A stretch of 64,000 bases of DNA from Tepidanaerobacter acetatoxydans Re1. Its GTDB lineage: Bacteria > Bacillota > Thermosediminibacteria > Thermosediminibacterales > Tepidanaerobacteraceae. The stretch's first letter is position 1; each line of letters opens with the position of its first letter. The stretch covers positions 186,001 through 250,000 of the forward strand of contig NC_019954.2 of NCBI RefSeq assembly GCF_000328765.2, given 5' to 3'. Shown here one piece after another: positions 44,595-54,708 of the stretch. The position numbers and the translations under genes were made by a program. Below the pieces are notes generated by a model that saw nothing but the letters and a program-made list of their open reading frames with translations, was not told the DNA's origin and did not search any database.

Positions 44595-45381
44595 AATAAC
44601 AATAGGACAATATATTCCAGGAGATTCCATAGTCCATCGCTTGGACCCCAGAACCAAAATCATAATAACTCTTGCATATATGATATTGCTATTTATGCTC
44701 AATAATTTTTACGGATACATCTTTCCGGTAGGCTTTATAATTTTGGCTACTTTACTTTCGGGGATTTCAGTGCGCTATTTATTAAAAGGATTAAAACCCC
44801 TCATATTTATAATTATTCTTACATTTTTATTAAATTCTTTTATGACAAAAGGACGAGTGATTTATCAATTGGGTCCTTTGGATATAACCTATGAGGGTTT
44901 ATCTCAAGGAGCTTTTATGGCTATACGCCTTATTTTACTGATTATTGGTACATCACTTTTAACCTTAACAACTTCACCGATTTCACTTACGGATGGCATC
45001 GAAGTGCTGCTTTCACCTTTTAAAAAAATTGGGATGCCGGCACACGAGCTCGCTATGATGATGACAATAGCCCTAAGATTTATTCCTACATTGTTGGAAG
45101 AAACAGATAAGATTATGAAAGCACAGATGGCAAGAGGTGCAGATTTTGAAAGTGGGAACTTGATAAATCGGGCTAAAAACTTGGTTCCGTTATTGGTGCC
45201 TTTGTTTATCAGTGCTTTTCGTCGAGCCGATGATTTGGCCATGGCGATGGAAGCCCGCTGCTATCACGGGGGAGAAAATAGAACTCGCATGAAAGAATTA
45301 AAAATGACCTTTCTTGACATTGCAACCTTTATAGTTTTTATCTTAATTGCCGGCGGTGGCATTGCCAGCCGTTTTGTATAG
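44587..45381 (+). CDS. ecfT: ECF transporter transmembrane subunit EcfT
   Basis: Couples the two ATPases to the S component. 264 residues with five to six membrane segments and the two coupling-helix motifs: ARG in MKAQMARGADFE and a related AMEARCYHG. It starts at TTG 44587, overlapping ecfA2. It begins [25 protein letters not shown], typical of EcfT. Confidence 0.95.
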   Translation: MREITIGQYIPGDSIVHRLDPRTKIIITLAYMILLFMLNNFYGYIFPVGFIILATLLSGISVRYLLKGLKPLIFIIILTFLLNSFMTKGRVIYQLGPLDITYEGLSQGAFMAIRLILLIIGTSLLTLTTSPISLTDGIEVLLSPFKKIGMPAHELAMMMTIALRFIPTLLEETDKIMKAQMARGADFESGNLINRAKNLVPLLVPLFISAFRRADDLAMAMEARCYHGGENRTRMKELKMTFLDIATFIVFILIAGGGIASRFV

Positions 45382-45394
45382 CAGGTGTAGTTTA

Positions 45395-46126
45395 ATGAAT
45401 GTGAAAATACTGCTTGAATATGAAGGGACGGCTTATAGCGGTTGGCAGAGGCAAAAAAATGCCATATCAATACAAGAAGTTCTAGAAAATGCAATCAAAT
45501 CTATTACTGGTGAGGCTGTAAATGTAATAGGTTCAGGCAGAACTGATGCGGGAGTACATGCCTTAGGCCAAGTGGCAAATTTTAAGACGCAAACCAAGAT
45601 ACCTATAGAAAAATTACCATATGCCATAAACAGTAAATTACCGGAAGATATAGTTGTTAAGCATGCTGAAATAGTGCCTGAAGATTTTCATGCTAGGTTT
45701 TGGGCAAAAGCCAAAATTTATACTTATACCATATACAATGCTAAATTTCCTTCACCATTGCTTAAAAGATACAGCTATTTCTATCCAAGGCCATTAAATG
45801 TAAGAGCTATGAAAAAAGCAGCAGACATGCTGATAGGCACACATGACTTTGCGTCATTTATGGCATCAAATAGCCCGGTAAAATCCACGGTGCGCTGTAT
45901 AGAAAGGCTCGAAGTTTTTCAAAACGGTGATATAGTAAAATTTGAAATCGAGGCAAATGGATTTTTATATAATATGGTAAGGATAATTGCCGGCACTTTA
46001 CTTGATGTAGGCATTAACAAAAAAAAGGCAAATGATATAATTTCCATTATAAAATCAAAAGACAGGTCTATGGCTGGAAAAACTCTCCCACCGCAGGGAC
46101 TATGCCTTATAAAAGTTATTTATTAA
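45395..46126 (+). CDS. truA: tRNA pseudouridine(38-40) synthase
   Basis: Modifies U38-U40 in the anticodon arm of tRNAs. The start is ATG 45395 with AGGTG upstream (MNVKILLEYEGTAYSGWQRQ), 243 residues. The catalytic aspartate lies in GSGRTDAGVHALGQV near residue 52. Conserved KIYTYTIYN and ANGFLYNMVRIIAGTL are present. The open frame to 45347 overlaps ecfT and lacks support. Confidence 0.96.
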   Translation: MNVKILLEYEGTAYSGWQRQKNAISIQEVLENAIKSITGEAVNVIGSGRTDAGVHALGQVANFKTQTKIPIEKLPYAINSKLPEDIVVKHAEIVPEDFHARFWAKAKIYTYTIYNAKFPSPLLKRYSYFYPRPLNVRAMKKAADMLIGTHDFASFMASNSPVKSTVRCIERLEVFQNGDIVKFEIEANGFLYNMVRIIAGTLLDVGINKKKANDIISIIKSKDRSMAGKTLPPQGLCLIKVIY

Positions 46127-46131
46127 CATGC

Positions 46132-46160
46132 TTGACACAAAAAAACGCCTATTATACAAT
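46132..46160 (+). promoter_or_regulatory. Sigma-A promoter of rplM-rpsI
   Basis: TTGACA (46132-46137), 17 bp, TACAAT (46155-46160), 30 bp before rplM. The leader is too short for the L13 autoregulatory structure known in Bacillus. Confidence 0.85.
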
Positions 46161-46189
46161 AACCTTATGGTAAAAAAGGAGGGAAAAAG

Positions 46190-46624
46190 ATGAGCACATT
46201 CATGGCAAAGAAAGAGGAAGTTAAACGTGACTGGTACGTAATCGATGCTGCAGGTAAGCCATTAGGGAGACTAGCAACACAAGTAGCCATGATTTTAAAG
46301 GGTAAACACAAGCCCATATATACTCCCCATGTCGACACAGGTGATTATGTTATTATAGTCAATGCCGACAAGGTCATTCTAACAGGTAAGAAAATGGACA
46401 ACAAAATGTATTATAGTCATACAGGCTATCCAGGCGGTATTAAATCTCAAAACTTTAGAAGCCTAATGAGTAAAAGCCCAGAAAAAGTCGTCTATAAAGC
46501 AGTTTGGGGTATGTTGCCACATAATGCTTTAGGGCGTAAAATGATAAAAAAACTAAAGATATATGCGGGTGCTGAGCATCCCCATGAAGCCCAAAAACCT
46601 CAGTCATTAACTGTTAAGATATAG
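46190..46624 (+). CDS. rplM: 50S ribosomal protein L13
   Basis: Early-assembly large-subunit protein, 144 residues: [64 protein letters not shown]. The start is ATG 46190 (an ATG at 46202 is also in frame), with AGGAGGG. Forms a two-gene unit with rpsI. Confidence 0.97.
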   Translation: MSTFMAKKEEVKRDWYVIDAAGKPLGRLATQVAMILKGKHKPIYTPHVDTGDYVIIVNADKVILTGKKMDNKMYYSHTGYPGGIKSQNFRSLMSKSPEKVVYKAVWGMLPHNALGRKMIKKLKIYAGAEHPHEAQKPQSLTVKI

Positions 46625-46643
46625 GAGAGAAAGGAGTGAGGAT

Positions 46644-47033
46644 ATGAAACAGGCAGTGCTTGCTACCGGCAGGAGAAAAACGGCCGTAGCAAAAGTTTGG
46701 ATTATGCCAGGAAGCGGAAAAATAACTATAAATAAAAGACCCATTGATGATTACTTTGGCTTTGAGACATTGAAGGCGGAAGTAAAAAGACCTTTAGAAA
46801 AAATCAATGGATTAGATAAATTTGATGTAATTGCCAGCGTAAAAGGCGGCGGATATACAGGTCAGGCAGGCGCCATTCGCCATGGTATTGCTCGTGCGCT
46901 TCTAAAAATTGACGGAGACTTTAGACCGATTCTTAAAAAAGAAGGATATTTGACCAGAGATCCGCGTATGACAGAAAGAAAAAAATACGGTCTCAAAAAA
47001 GCCCGGCGTGCTCCACAATTCTCAAAGAGATAA
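46644..47033 (+). CDS. rpsI: 30S ribosomal protein S9
   Basis: Its C-terminal tail touches P-site tRNA. 129 residues ending [10 protein letters not shown], the required basic tail. [34 protein letters not shown] is the conserved N-terminus. Followed by a terminator. Confidence 0.97.
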   Translation: MKQAVLATGRRKTAVAKVWIMPGSGKITINKRPIDDYFGFETLKAEVKRPLEKINGLDKFDVIASVKGGGYTGQAGAIRHGIARALLKIDGDFRPILKKEGYLTRDPRMTERKKYGLKKARRAPQFSKR

Positions 47034-47058
47034 AAGAAGGACAGAGTCCTTCTTTTTT
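47034..47058 (+). terminator. Rho-independent terminator after rpsI
   Basis: GAAGGAC (47036-47042) and GTCCTTC (47046-47052), extended by A-T pairs, with a 3-nt loop and a run of six T. Confidence 0.92.
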
Positions 47059-47157
47059 GTTATACAAATAAAAAATCAAAAAAACTACTGCTATTTAAAA
47101 TAATTTGCTTTTTACCGTTTGCGAGGCACCGTTGGTGTTAGCAGGATGGAGGCTGTT

Positions 47158-48207
47158 ATGAATATTTATCAACTGGTAGACAGTATCTGCGCAGGCTATG
47201 TTCCAAGTGTCGATGAAGTTGAACTACTGCTAAATGCTGATGAACCTGAAACATCTTATATCTTTAGCATGGCAGATAATATCACTGAAAGGTATTGCTC
47301 AAATAAAATCCACATAAGAGGCATAATAGAGTTTTCTAGCTATTGCAGGTGTAACTGTGCTTACTGCGGCCTTAACGCCGGAAACCACAAGCTAAGTCGC
47401 TATCGCATGCAGCCACAAGAGATAATTGATACGGCGGCAAAAGCTTATGAGGCAGGATATAAAACTCTTGTACTTCAATCGGGGGAAGATTTATGGTATA
47501 CAAGAGAGAAAATATCATGGATAATAAAGGGCATAAAATCAATCGGCGATATAGCCATAACCTTGAGCATTGGCGAAAGAGAATATGAAGATTACAAGCA
47601 GTGGAAAAAAGACGGGGCCGACAGGTTTTTACTAAAACATGAAACCATAAATCAAAGCCTTTATAATAAACTGCACACCCATTCTAATATTGAAAGTAGG
47701 ATTAAATGTTTGCTGCAGCTAAAGGAATTAGGATATCAAGTTGGAGATGGTTTCATGATTGGTCTGCCTGGTCAGACATTAAGAGATATTGCAGAGGATA
47801 TACTTTTTTTAAATGAACTTGATGTAGATATGGCAGGAATCGGGCCATTTATACCACATAAAGATACGATATTAAAAGACGCAAAAGCCGGAAGTAATAT
47901 GATTACATTAAAGGCAGTAGCTGTTACGAGACTGATTTTAAAGAAGGTGCATTTGCCGGCTACAACAGCCCTTTGGACATTGGACAATCAAGACGGCAAA
48001 AAGGCATTAAAAGCCGGAGCTAATGTTGTCATGCTAAAGCTGGAACCATATAAATACCGAAGGTTATATGAAATATATCCCAAGGATTTTGATGCCAAAA
48101 GCAATATAAAGCAAGAAAGGCTAAAAATAGAGGAATTAATTTTAAGTATGGGCAAGCAAGTAGCCGAAGACCGCGGAGATTCAATAAAGCTGATTGAAAG
48201 GCAGTGA
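47158..48207 (+). CDS. hydE: [FeFe]-hydrogenase maturation radical SAM protein HydE
   Basis: Radical SAM enzyme in assembly of the 2Fe subcluster of [FeFe] hydrogenase. The start is ATG 47158 with GGATGGAGG at 47144-47152; the frame extends to 47119 without a good site. 349 residues. The radical SAM motif CRCNCAYCG (CxxxCxxC) lies near residue 63. Conserved LSRYRMQPQEIIDTA, LQSGED and GFMIGLPGQT are present. It overlaps nothing but is directly followed by hydF, another maturase, so the two probably form one unit. HydG is not in the window. Confidence 0.94.
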   Translation: MNIYQLVDSICAGYVPSVDEVELLLNADEPETSYIFSMADNITERYCSNKIHIRGIIEFSSYCRCNCAYCGLNAGNHKLSRYRMQPQEIIDTAAKAYEAGYKTLVLQSGEDLWYTREKISWIIKGIKSIGDIAITLSIGEREYEDYKQWKKDGADRFLLKHETINQSLYNKLHTHSNIESRIKCLLQLKELGYQVGDGFMIGLPGQTLRDIAEDILFLNELDVDMAGIGPFIPHKDTILKDAKAGSNMITLKAVAVTRLILKKVHLPATTALWTLDNQDGKKALKAGANVVMLKLEPYKYRRLYEIYPKDFDAKSNIKQERLKIEELILSMGKQVAEDRGDSIKLIERQ

Positions 48208-48214
48208 TATTTTT

Positions 48215-49408
48215 ATGAATGATACACCAAGAGCTAATCGATTGCATATAGGTTTATTTGGCAGGCGAAATTCAGGCAAATCCAGCTTAATAAATGCTAT
48301 TACAGGACAAGAAATAGCACTGGTTTCAGACTTTCCCGGAACTACAACAGATCCGGTTTATAAAGCGATGGAGCTTTTACCGATAGGGCCGGTAGTCTTT
48401 ATTGATACTGCAGGGTTGGATGATGTAGGAGATTTAGGAGAACTTAGAATAAAAAAGACCCTAGAAGTTATGGACAAAACCGATATAGCCCTTGTGGTTT
48501 TTTCAACAGAGAATTTAGATTTCAGCCTTGAAAAAAGATGGTGTCAAGAGCTTAGGAGTAGGAACATTCCGATTATTGGTGTTGTCAATAAAATTGACAA
48601 AAGGGATGTGGATATTAAAGACTTGACTAAGGAATTTGATTTTCCTTTTATTAAAGTAAGCGCAAATAAAAGAGAAAATATAGGCAAGTTAAAAGAAATG
48701 ATTCATCAAAATGCCCCTATGGATTTTGAACTTTCAACATTGGTGGGAGATATAATAACTCCAAAATCCCTTGTTGTTTTAGTAACACCTCAGGACATAC
48801 AAGCACCTAAAAACAGATTGATTCTTCCTCAGGTGCAGACAATAAGGGATATATTGGATAATAACTGCATGGCTTTAGTAGCAAAGGAGACAGAACTTTT
48901 AGATTTGCTAAACTGCTTAAATAAAAAGCCTGCTTTGGTAATAACAGATTCTCAAGTATTTCATATTGTAAGTAAAATTGTTCCCGAAGACATACCACTA
49001 ACATCATTTTCCATTATAATGTCAAGATACAAGGGCGAACTGAGTACTTTGGTAAGAGGTGCCAAAGCTATGGATGAATTAAAACCTAATGACAGGGTTT
49101 TGATTGAAGAGGCGTGCACACATCATCCACTTGAAAATGATATAGGCAGGCAGAAACTGCCGGCACTTCTTGAAAATAAGGCCGGCGGCAAACTGCAAAT
49201 AGAGATAAAAGTTGGCGGGGATTTTCCGGAAGATTTAACACCATATGCGCTCATACTTCACTGCGGTGCATGTATGCTAAACCGCAAACAGATGCTGACA
49301 AGGATAATAAGGGCGAGAGAGCAAAACGTTCCAATTACCAACTATGGTATGGCTTTTGCTCATGCTCAGGGGATTCTAGAGCGGACTACGCGCATGTTTG
49401 AACCTTAA
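48215..49408 (+). CDS. hydF: [FeFe]-hydrogenase maturation GTPase HydF
   Basis: Scaffold on which the 2Fe subcluster is built before transfer to HydA. The start is ATG 48215, 7 bp after hydE. 397 residues. N-terminal GTPase: G1 GRRNSGKSSL, G3 DTAGLDD, G4 NKID. The C-terminal cluster-binding domain has the diagnostic CTHHPLE and HCGACML motif, which supplies the His and Cys ligands. The stop codon overlaps the convergent MATE gene stop. Confidence 0.95.
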   Translation: MNDTPRANRLHIGLFGRRNSGKSSLINAITGQEIALVSDFPGTTTDPVYKAMELLPIGPVVFIDTAGLDDVGDLGELRIKKTLEVMDKTDIALVVFSTENLDFSLEKRWCQELRSRNIPIIGVVNKIDKRDVDIKDLTKEFDFPFIKVSANKRENIGKLKEMIHQNAPMDFELSTLVGDIITPKSLVVLVTPQDIQAPKNRLILPQVQTIRDILDNNCMALVAKETELLDLLNCLNKKPALVITDSQVFHIVSKIVPEDIPLTSFSIIMSRYKGELSTLVRGAKAMDELKPNDRVLIEEACTHHPLENDIGRQKLPALLENKAGGKLQIEIKVGGDFPEDLTPYALILHCGACMLNRKQMLTRIIRAREQNVPITNYGMAFAHAQGILERTTRMFEP

Positions 49409-50778
49409 GACAGCAGTACTTTTTCTCTCCAGTTGCCTTTTTTATAGAAAATAGAAGTTATTACAGCTCCCGATACCCAGGCAATTAAAAGGGAAACGAA
49501 TACTGACTCCGGCCTGCCGTTAGGATATTGTGCACTGCGGGTGAGATATGCAATACCATAAGCAATGGGCACTCGCAGAAAAATTGTAGTTATCAATGAA
49601 ATCCACATAGGAGTCATGGTATCTCCGGCACCGCGCATGACTCCTGAAAGAACCTGCGTAACAGCCATTGCAACATACCCAACCGCTAAGATGCGCATCA
49701 TTTTCATGCTCAAATCAACAAGCTCTGCCGTATCTGTAAAAATATCCATAAGATATCTGCCAAAAATTAAAATAATTATTGTGATAACTATTGAAACTCC
49801 TACTGCAATTGCTAAACCTTGGCGTGTTCCCTCCTCCACTCTGTCCATTTTTTTAGCTCCCACGTTTTGCCCGGCAAATGTGGTCATGGCAACTCCAAAG
49901 GTAAAATTGGGCATCATGGCAAATCCATCCACACGCATTACTATGACGTTGCATGCGATGATCATTTCTCCGAAGGTATTTGTAAGGGATTGTACAGTTA
50001 TCATTGCAAGAGAGAATATAACCTGAGTCAAACCTGACGGCAATCCCAGCTTTAAAAGCTGAACAACGTATTCTTTTTTGGGTTTCAGCATGTTTAAATT
50101 AAGGTCAAATACGTAGTCCATTGTTTTAAGTTTCATTGCACATAGGACTGCAGAGATTACCTGTGCAATTACAGTTGCCAGTGCTACGCCTGGCACCCCC
50201 ATATTTAAACCTGCAACAAACCATATATCCAGAAATATATTAAGAACAGTAGAAATAAGTAAAAACATCAATGCGGATAATGAATCGCCAAGTCCGCGTA
50301 AAATTCCTGAAAGTATATTAAAATATGAAAAACCCCAGTTGCCCACCAATAATATCAAAAGATAGCTTGCACACCAATCTATAATTGATTCCGGAGTATT
50401 GATTAAGACCAGCATTGGGCGCACGACAATCGGCCCTATTATCATAATTATCGTTGCTACTATTGCTGTAAGCGTTATGCAAGCTCCAATAGAACGGGAA
50501 AGCTTTTCCCGATCCTTTGCACCAAAATACTGAGAGACCATTATGCCGGCTCCGGTGGATACTGCTACGAAAAATACAAGCAAGAAGTTAAATATTGGGA
50601 GAGCACTGCCGACGGCAGCCAAAGCATTATCACCCACATACCTGCCTATTACAATTGAGTCAACAGTATTATAAAGCTGTTGGGCGATGTTGCCAACCAA
50701 CATAGGAATTGAGAATTCAACGATTCGTTTCCATGGTGTTCCCACAGTCATGTCTTTGGGCGAAAAAAAGACCCGCAA
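49405..50778 (-). CDS. MATE-family efflux transporter
   Basis: Sodium- or proton-driven multidrug exporter of 457 residues with twelve membrane helices in two similar halves (N-terminal MTVGTPWKRIVEFSIPMLVGNIAQQLYNTVDSIVIGRYVG; VSTGAGIMVSQYFGAKD; later VAMTTFAGQNVGAKK). The substrate is unknown. The frame begins at TTG 50778, but no good ribosome-binding site precedes it. An ATG at 50788-50786 with GGAG upstream would join in frame if the T7 run at about 50762-50768 had six T, so the start is uncertain. M10 (50751) is also possible. Its 3' end overlaps hydF by 4 bp. Confidence 0.9.
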   Translation of the reverse strand: MRVFFSPKDMTVGTPWKRIVEFSIPMLVGNIAQQLYNTVDSIVIGRYVGDNALAAVGSALPIFNFLLVFFVAVSTGAGIMVSQYFGAKDREKLSRSIGACITLTAIVATIIMIIGPIVVRPMLVLINTPESIIDWCASYLLILLVGNWGFSYFNILSGILRGLGDSLSALMFLLISTVLNIFLDIWFVAGLNMGVPGVALATVIAQVISAVLCAMKLKTMDYVFDLNLNMLKPKKEYVVQLLKLGLPSGLTQVIFSLAMITVQSLTNTFGEMIIACNVIVMRVDGFAMMPNFTFGVAMTTFAGQNVGAKKMDRVEEGTRQGLAIAVGVSIVITIIILIFGRYLMDIFTDTAELVDLSMKMMRILAVGYVAMAVTQVLSGVMRGAGDTMTPMWISLITTIFLRVPIAYGIAYLTRSAQYPNGRPESVFVSLLIAWVSGAVITSIFYKKGNWREKVLLS

Positions 50779-51245
50779 CCTTTGCCATAATTTTTAGCTC
50801 AACTCCTTTTTTAAAGCATTTTCACAACTCGTAATAAATGTTATTACAATAGCTTACCTTCATTAAAAACAAGTTTATACCTGTAAATACATTAAATCAA
50901 AAAAAGGATTTTTTGCATTTAGCTTAAAGGGATTTAAGAAATTTTATTTTAATGAGAAACTGAACATTTATTGGAGGGGTTAAATATTAGAAGGTATTTT
51001 GATACTATTAAATTAGATTATATCATTATTTGGGATAAAATGATATTTTTTGACACTCATTTAATTTTGTCGTCGACCTCAAGTCGCGCAAAAACCCCTG
51101 GGGATCGACGACAACCAAAAATTACCTCCAAATAAAGAATATAACTGGAAAAGGAGGACTTTTTGATTTAATGTAGAAATTATTAATAGAAAATTGAACA
51201 AATTATTTTTCTCGCTCTTTCTTTATTTTTTACCCCAAATTACGG
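50779..51245 (+). promoter_or_regulatory. CRISPR leader region (AT-rich)
   Basis: 467 bp without a credible gene between the MATE gene and the first repeat. Very AT-rich. It contains a 10-bp perfect inverted repeat (51067-51076 and 51105-51114) with a G+C-rich core, unlike its surroundings, about 130 bp before the first repeat. Repeat degeneracy at the far end of the array supports a leader on this side. The array promoter cannot be placed with confidence. Confidence 0.7.
51067..51114. repeat. Inverted repeat in the CRISPR leader
   Basis: TTGTCGTCGA (51067-51076) and TCGACGACAA (51105-51114) are perfect complements. Between them lie CCTCAAGTCGCGCAAAAA and CCCCTGGGG. The block is far more G+C-rich than the leader around it. 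Confidence 0.85.
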
Positions 51246-54200
51246 GTTTATAGCCTACCTATAAGGAATTGAAACGATGTTAACTTTATAAACATAAATG
51301 CAGACGAACTGTTTATAGCCTACCTATAAGGAATTGAAACCATTTGAGGATCTGGAAGGGCTGACCTTAGCCTCCGGAGGTTTATAGCCTACCTATAAGG
51401 AATTGAAACAGAAACGACACGACAAATTATGAAAGAAAGCAATTTGTTTATAGCCTACCTATAAGGAATTGAAACCGGCTAACCGCATTATAATACGTGA
51501 TGCAAGTGGCCGGGTTTATAGCCTACCTATAAGGAATTGAAACGTTGATGAACATTCCATAGATAGTTTGCAATTTATGTGTGTTTATAGCCTACCTATA
51601 AGGAATTGAAACATTGGAGAAACTTTTAATAGAGCATAAAAGGACTGAGTTTATAGCCTACCTATAAGGAATTGAAACAAAAAAGATATAGTTTTTTAGA
51701 AGTCTTGAATGATGAAGGGTTTATAGCCTACCTATAAGGAATTGAAACTTTGATTGAGGATATATTCCTTGCTAATGATATAGCTTTTGTTTATAGCCTA
51801 CCTATAAGGAATTGAAACCCATAATCAGTAACTATTTCTCTGCTAGCATTTCTTGTTTATAGCCTACCTATAAGGAATTGAAACTATTCCATTTTGTGTT
51901 TTGTATAGTTACCAAATCACCAAGCGTTTATAGCCTACCTATAAGGAATTGAAACTTGCTTTGATGAGGTAGCACTATTTTTAGAAGTTGAGGTTTATAG
52001 CCTACCTATAAGGAATTGAAACGTCACAATTTGGGCAATACCATGTTTCCATAGGCGTGGTTTATAGCCTACCTATAAGGAATTGAAACAGGCTTGCCCA
52101 AAAAGCGGAATATTATTTGTACTTTGTTTATAGCCTACCTATAAGGAATTGAAACTTTGCGGGTAAACAATAAGGCAGAAAACACAATAACGTTTATAGC
52201 CTACCTATAAGGAATTGAAACATGGTGAAGTTATAGAAGATGATACTAGTAGCACTAAGTTTATAGCCTACCTATAAGGAATTGAAACCATTTATTGCAA
52301 ACTATGCACTTTCCTTTGCTTCAAGTTTATAGCCTACCTATAAGGAATTGAAACAACTCTTCTAAAAAATCATTAAAACTAACTTTTTTTACGTTTATAG
52401 CCTACCTATAAGGAATTGAAACTTGTAATAACAATATAATGATGCAAATAAATAAAGCGTTTATAGCCTACCTATAAGGAATTGAAACATGAAGAAGCAG
52501 AGATTGACAAGCCAAGCTATGCAAGTTTATAGCCTACCTATAAGGAATTGAAACTACCTTGGAACTGTTCGCTCATGATTATAATAATTCGTTTATAGCC
52601 TACCTATAAGGAATTGAAACTAAGACTCAATCCAACTTTCCAAAAATTCACGCAAAGGTTTATAGCCTACCTATAAGGAATTGAAACTGAAACCCTTTCT
52701 TCATTTTTGGCCAATGAGCTTCTAGCGTTTATAGCCTACCTATAAGGAATTGAAACGTCGAAGAGGAGGTGGCGAATTGACGAGGGAAGAGCTGTTTATA
52801 GCCTACCTATAAGGAATTGAAACGCAGCAAGTTTTGCGGCACCACTTTTGGCGATATTGAATGTTTATAGCCTACCTATAAGGAATTGAAACTGCCTATC
52901 CACTGTGGAAATGGCTGCTCTTCGGGCATTTCGTTTATAGCCTACCTATAAGGAATTGAAACTGGAATATATGGTCCGGTATATGTTGATCTGTAGGAAG
53001 TTTATAGCCTACCTATAAGGAATTGAAACCAGGACTATATTGGAAATATTCAAAGATGCACTTATTGGTTTATAGCCTACCTATAAGGAATTGAAACTGA
53101 TGTAATCATTGATTTCTTTAGGATTAAAACCACATGTTTATAGCCTACCTATAAGGAATTGAAACTCGGGTCATCAGACTGATCATCCAGTGTTGCCACC
53201 GTTTATAGCCTACCTATAAGGAATTGAAACCACTAATGTTGGATGAATCATCACAGATACAAAATGAAACGTTTATAGCCTACCTATAAGGAATTGAAAC
53301 ATAACAAGATTGAATTCAGTCAAAAGGAAATGGATAAGGCAGTTTATAGCCTACCTATAAGGAATTGAAACTGAAGCTTGATGACATGAAGAATATCCTT
53401 AAAACCCGTTTATAGCCTACCTATAAGGAATTGAAACACTGGTACATGGCCGCAGTCTGTTCCTGTATGCTGGGTTTATAGCCTACCTATAAGGAATTGA
53501 AACTGGACTACCAGACACAAAGAGATCGCGCCGATAAGGCCGAGTTTATAGCCTACCTATAAGGAATTGAAACTTGTAAACACGCCCATCTCTAGTGACA
53601 GTATATGTCTTTGTTTATAGCCTACCTATAAGGAATTGAAACTGGAGGTGTTGTAAATGGCATACAAAGGCCAACCCGGTTTATAGCCTACCTATAAGGA
53701 ATTGAAACCTTTGCACGAGTATGAAAACAGCCTCATCTTGCTCCCGTTTATAGCCTACCTATAAGGAATTGAAACCAGAATACTACCTCTCCTTGCCAAT
53801 CTTGTTTTAAACCATCGTTTATAGCCTACCTATAAGGAATTGAAACCATGGGGAGTGCTGGGCAAGACTTCGTAGACGAAGGTTTATAGCCTACCTATAA
53901 GGAATTGAAACGTTGATAATTGTATTTTTAATTTACTGTTTATCCTTGTGTTTATAGCCTACCTATAAGGAATTGAAACACGACAGACAGGATATAGAGG
54001 ATTTGGTTACACGTGGTTTATAGCCTACCTATAAGGAATTGAAACCTGAAAGTAGGAAGCCGACCGGCATAAACAAAGCCAGTTTATAGCCTACCTATAA
54101 GGAATTGAAACAGGATAAAAGATAACTGGCAAGTGTTTCCTAGCAGGGGTTTATAGCCTACCTATAAGGAATTGAAACCTATCTCCTGGTCGCCTTCAGC

Positions 54201-54315
54201 CAAGGCGAACATCCTTGTTTATAGCCTACCTATAAGGAATTGAAACAGACATGGCATTGATTTCTTGGGATTCAGGACCTTTATGGTTTATAGCCTACCT
54301 ATAAGGAATTGAAAC

Positions 54316-54441
54316 TGGACGACACTATCCCGGAGGAAAGAGAGACAGGCATGGCCATGGGCAAGGAGATGTTAAAAAGGTGCGATGAGCTCTGGGTATT
54401 CGGAGAGGTTATAAGCGAGGGAATGGCCTCCGAGATAGAAC
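54316..54441 (+). other. 126-nt oversized spacer with an uninterrupted coding frame
   Basis: Flanked by perfect repeats 46 and 47 and containing no repeat remnant. One frame is open throughout: DDTIPEERETGMAMGKEM, then LKRCDELWVFGEVISEGM, then ASEIE. This matches the style of small phage/mobile-element proteins of the DUF4406/DUF7768 type (CDELWVFG, SEGMxxEIE). It seems to be a piece of foreign gene three times the normal spacer length. Confidence 0.85.
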
Positions 54442-54539
54442 GTTTATAGCCTACCTATAAGGAATTGAAACTTATAAATGGGGTGAAATTATGGATCTTA
54501 CGACAATTAGTTTATAGCCTACCTATAAGGAATTGAAAC

Positions 54540-54708
54540 CCAGCCTTGGCACCAGCTCTATTGGTATATATCCGGGTTTATAGCCTACCTATAAGGAATT
54601 GAAACTGAATTGTCCTTGGATGACATCCCGCCATATTTGCCGTTTATAGCCTACCTATAAGGAATTGAAACCCAGCCTTGGCACCAGCTCTATTGGTATA
54701 TATCCGGC
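54540..54708 (+). repeat. Duplicate spacers 48 and 50
   Basis: Spacer 48 (54540-54575, 36 nt) and spacer 50 (54672-54708, 37 nt) both begin CCAGCCTTGGCACCAGCTCT and are identical for 36 nt. Spacer 50 has one extra C before the next repeat. A different spacer (49) lies between them. Confidence 0.95.

Noticed and set aside
50986-51135. Open frame of 49 codons in the CRISPR leader, after GGAGGGG, beginning with ATT
   Set aside because: No standard start codon near the ribosome-binding site, no recognisable protein, and it runs through the leader inverted repeat.
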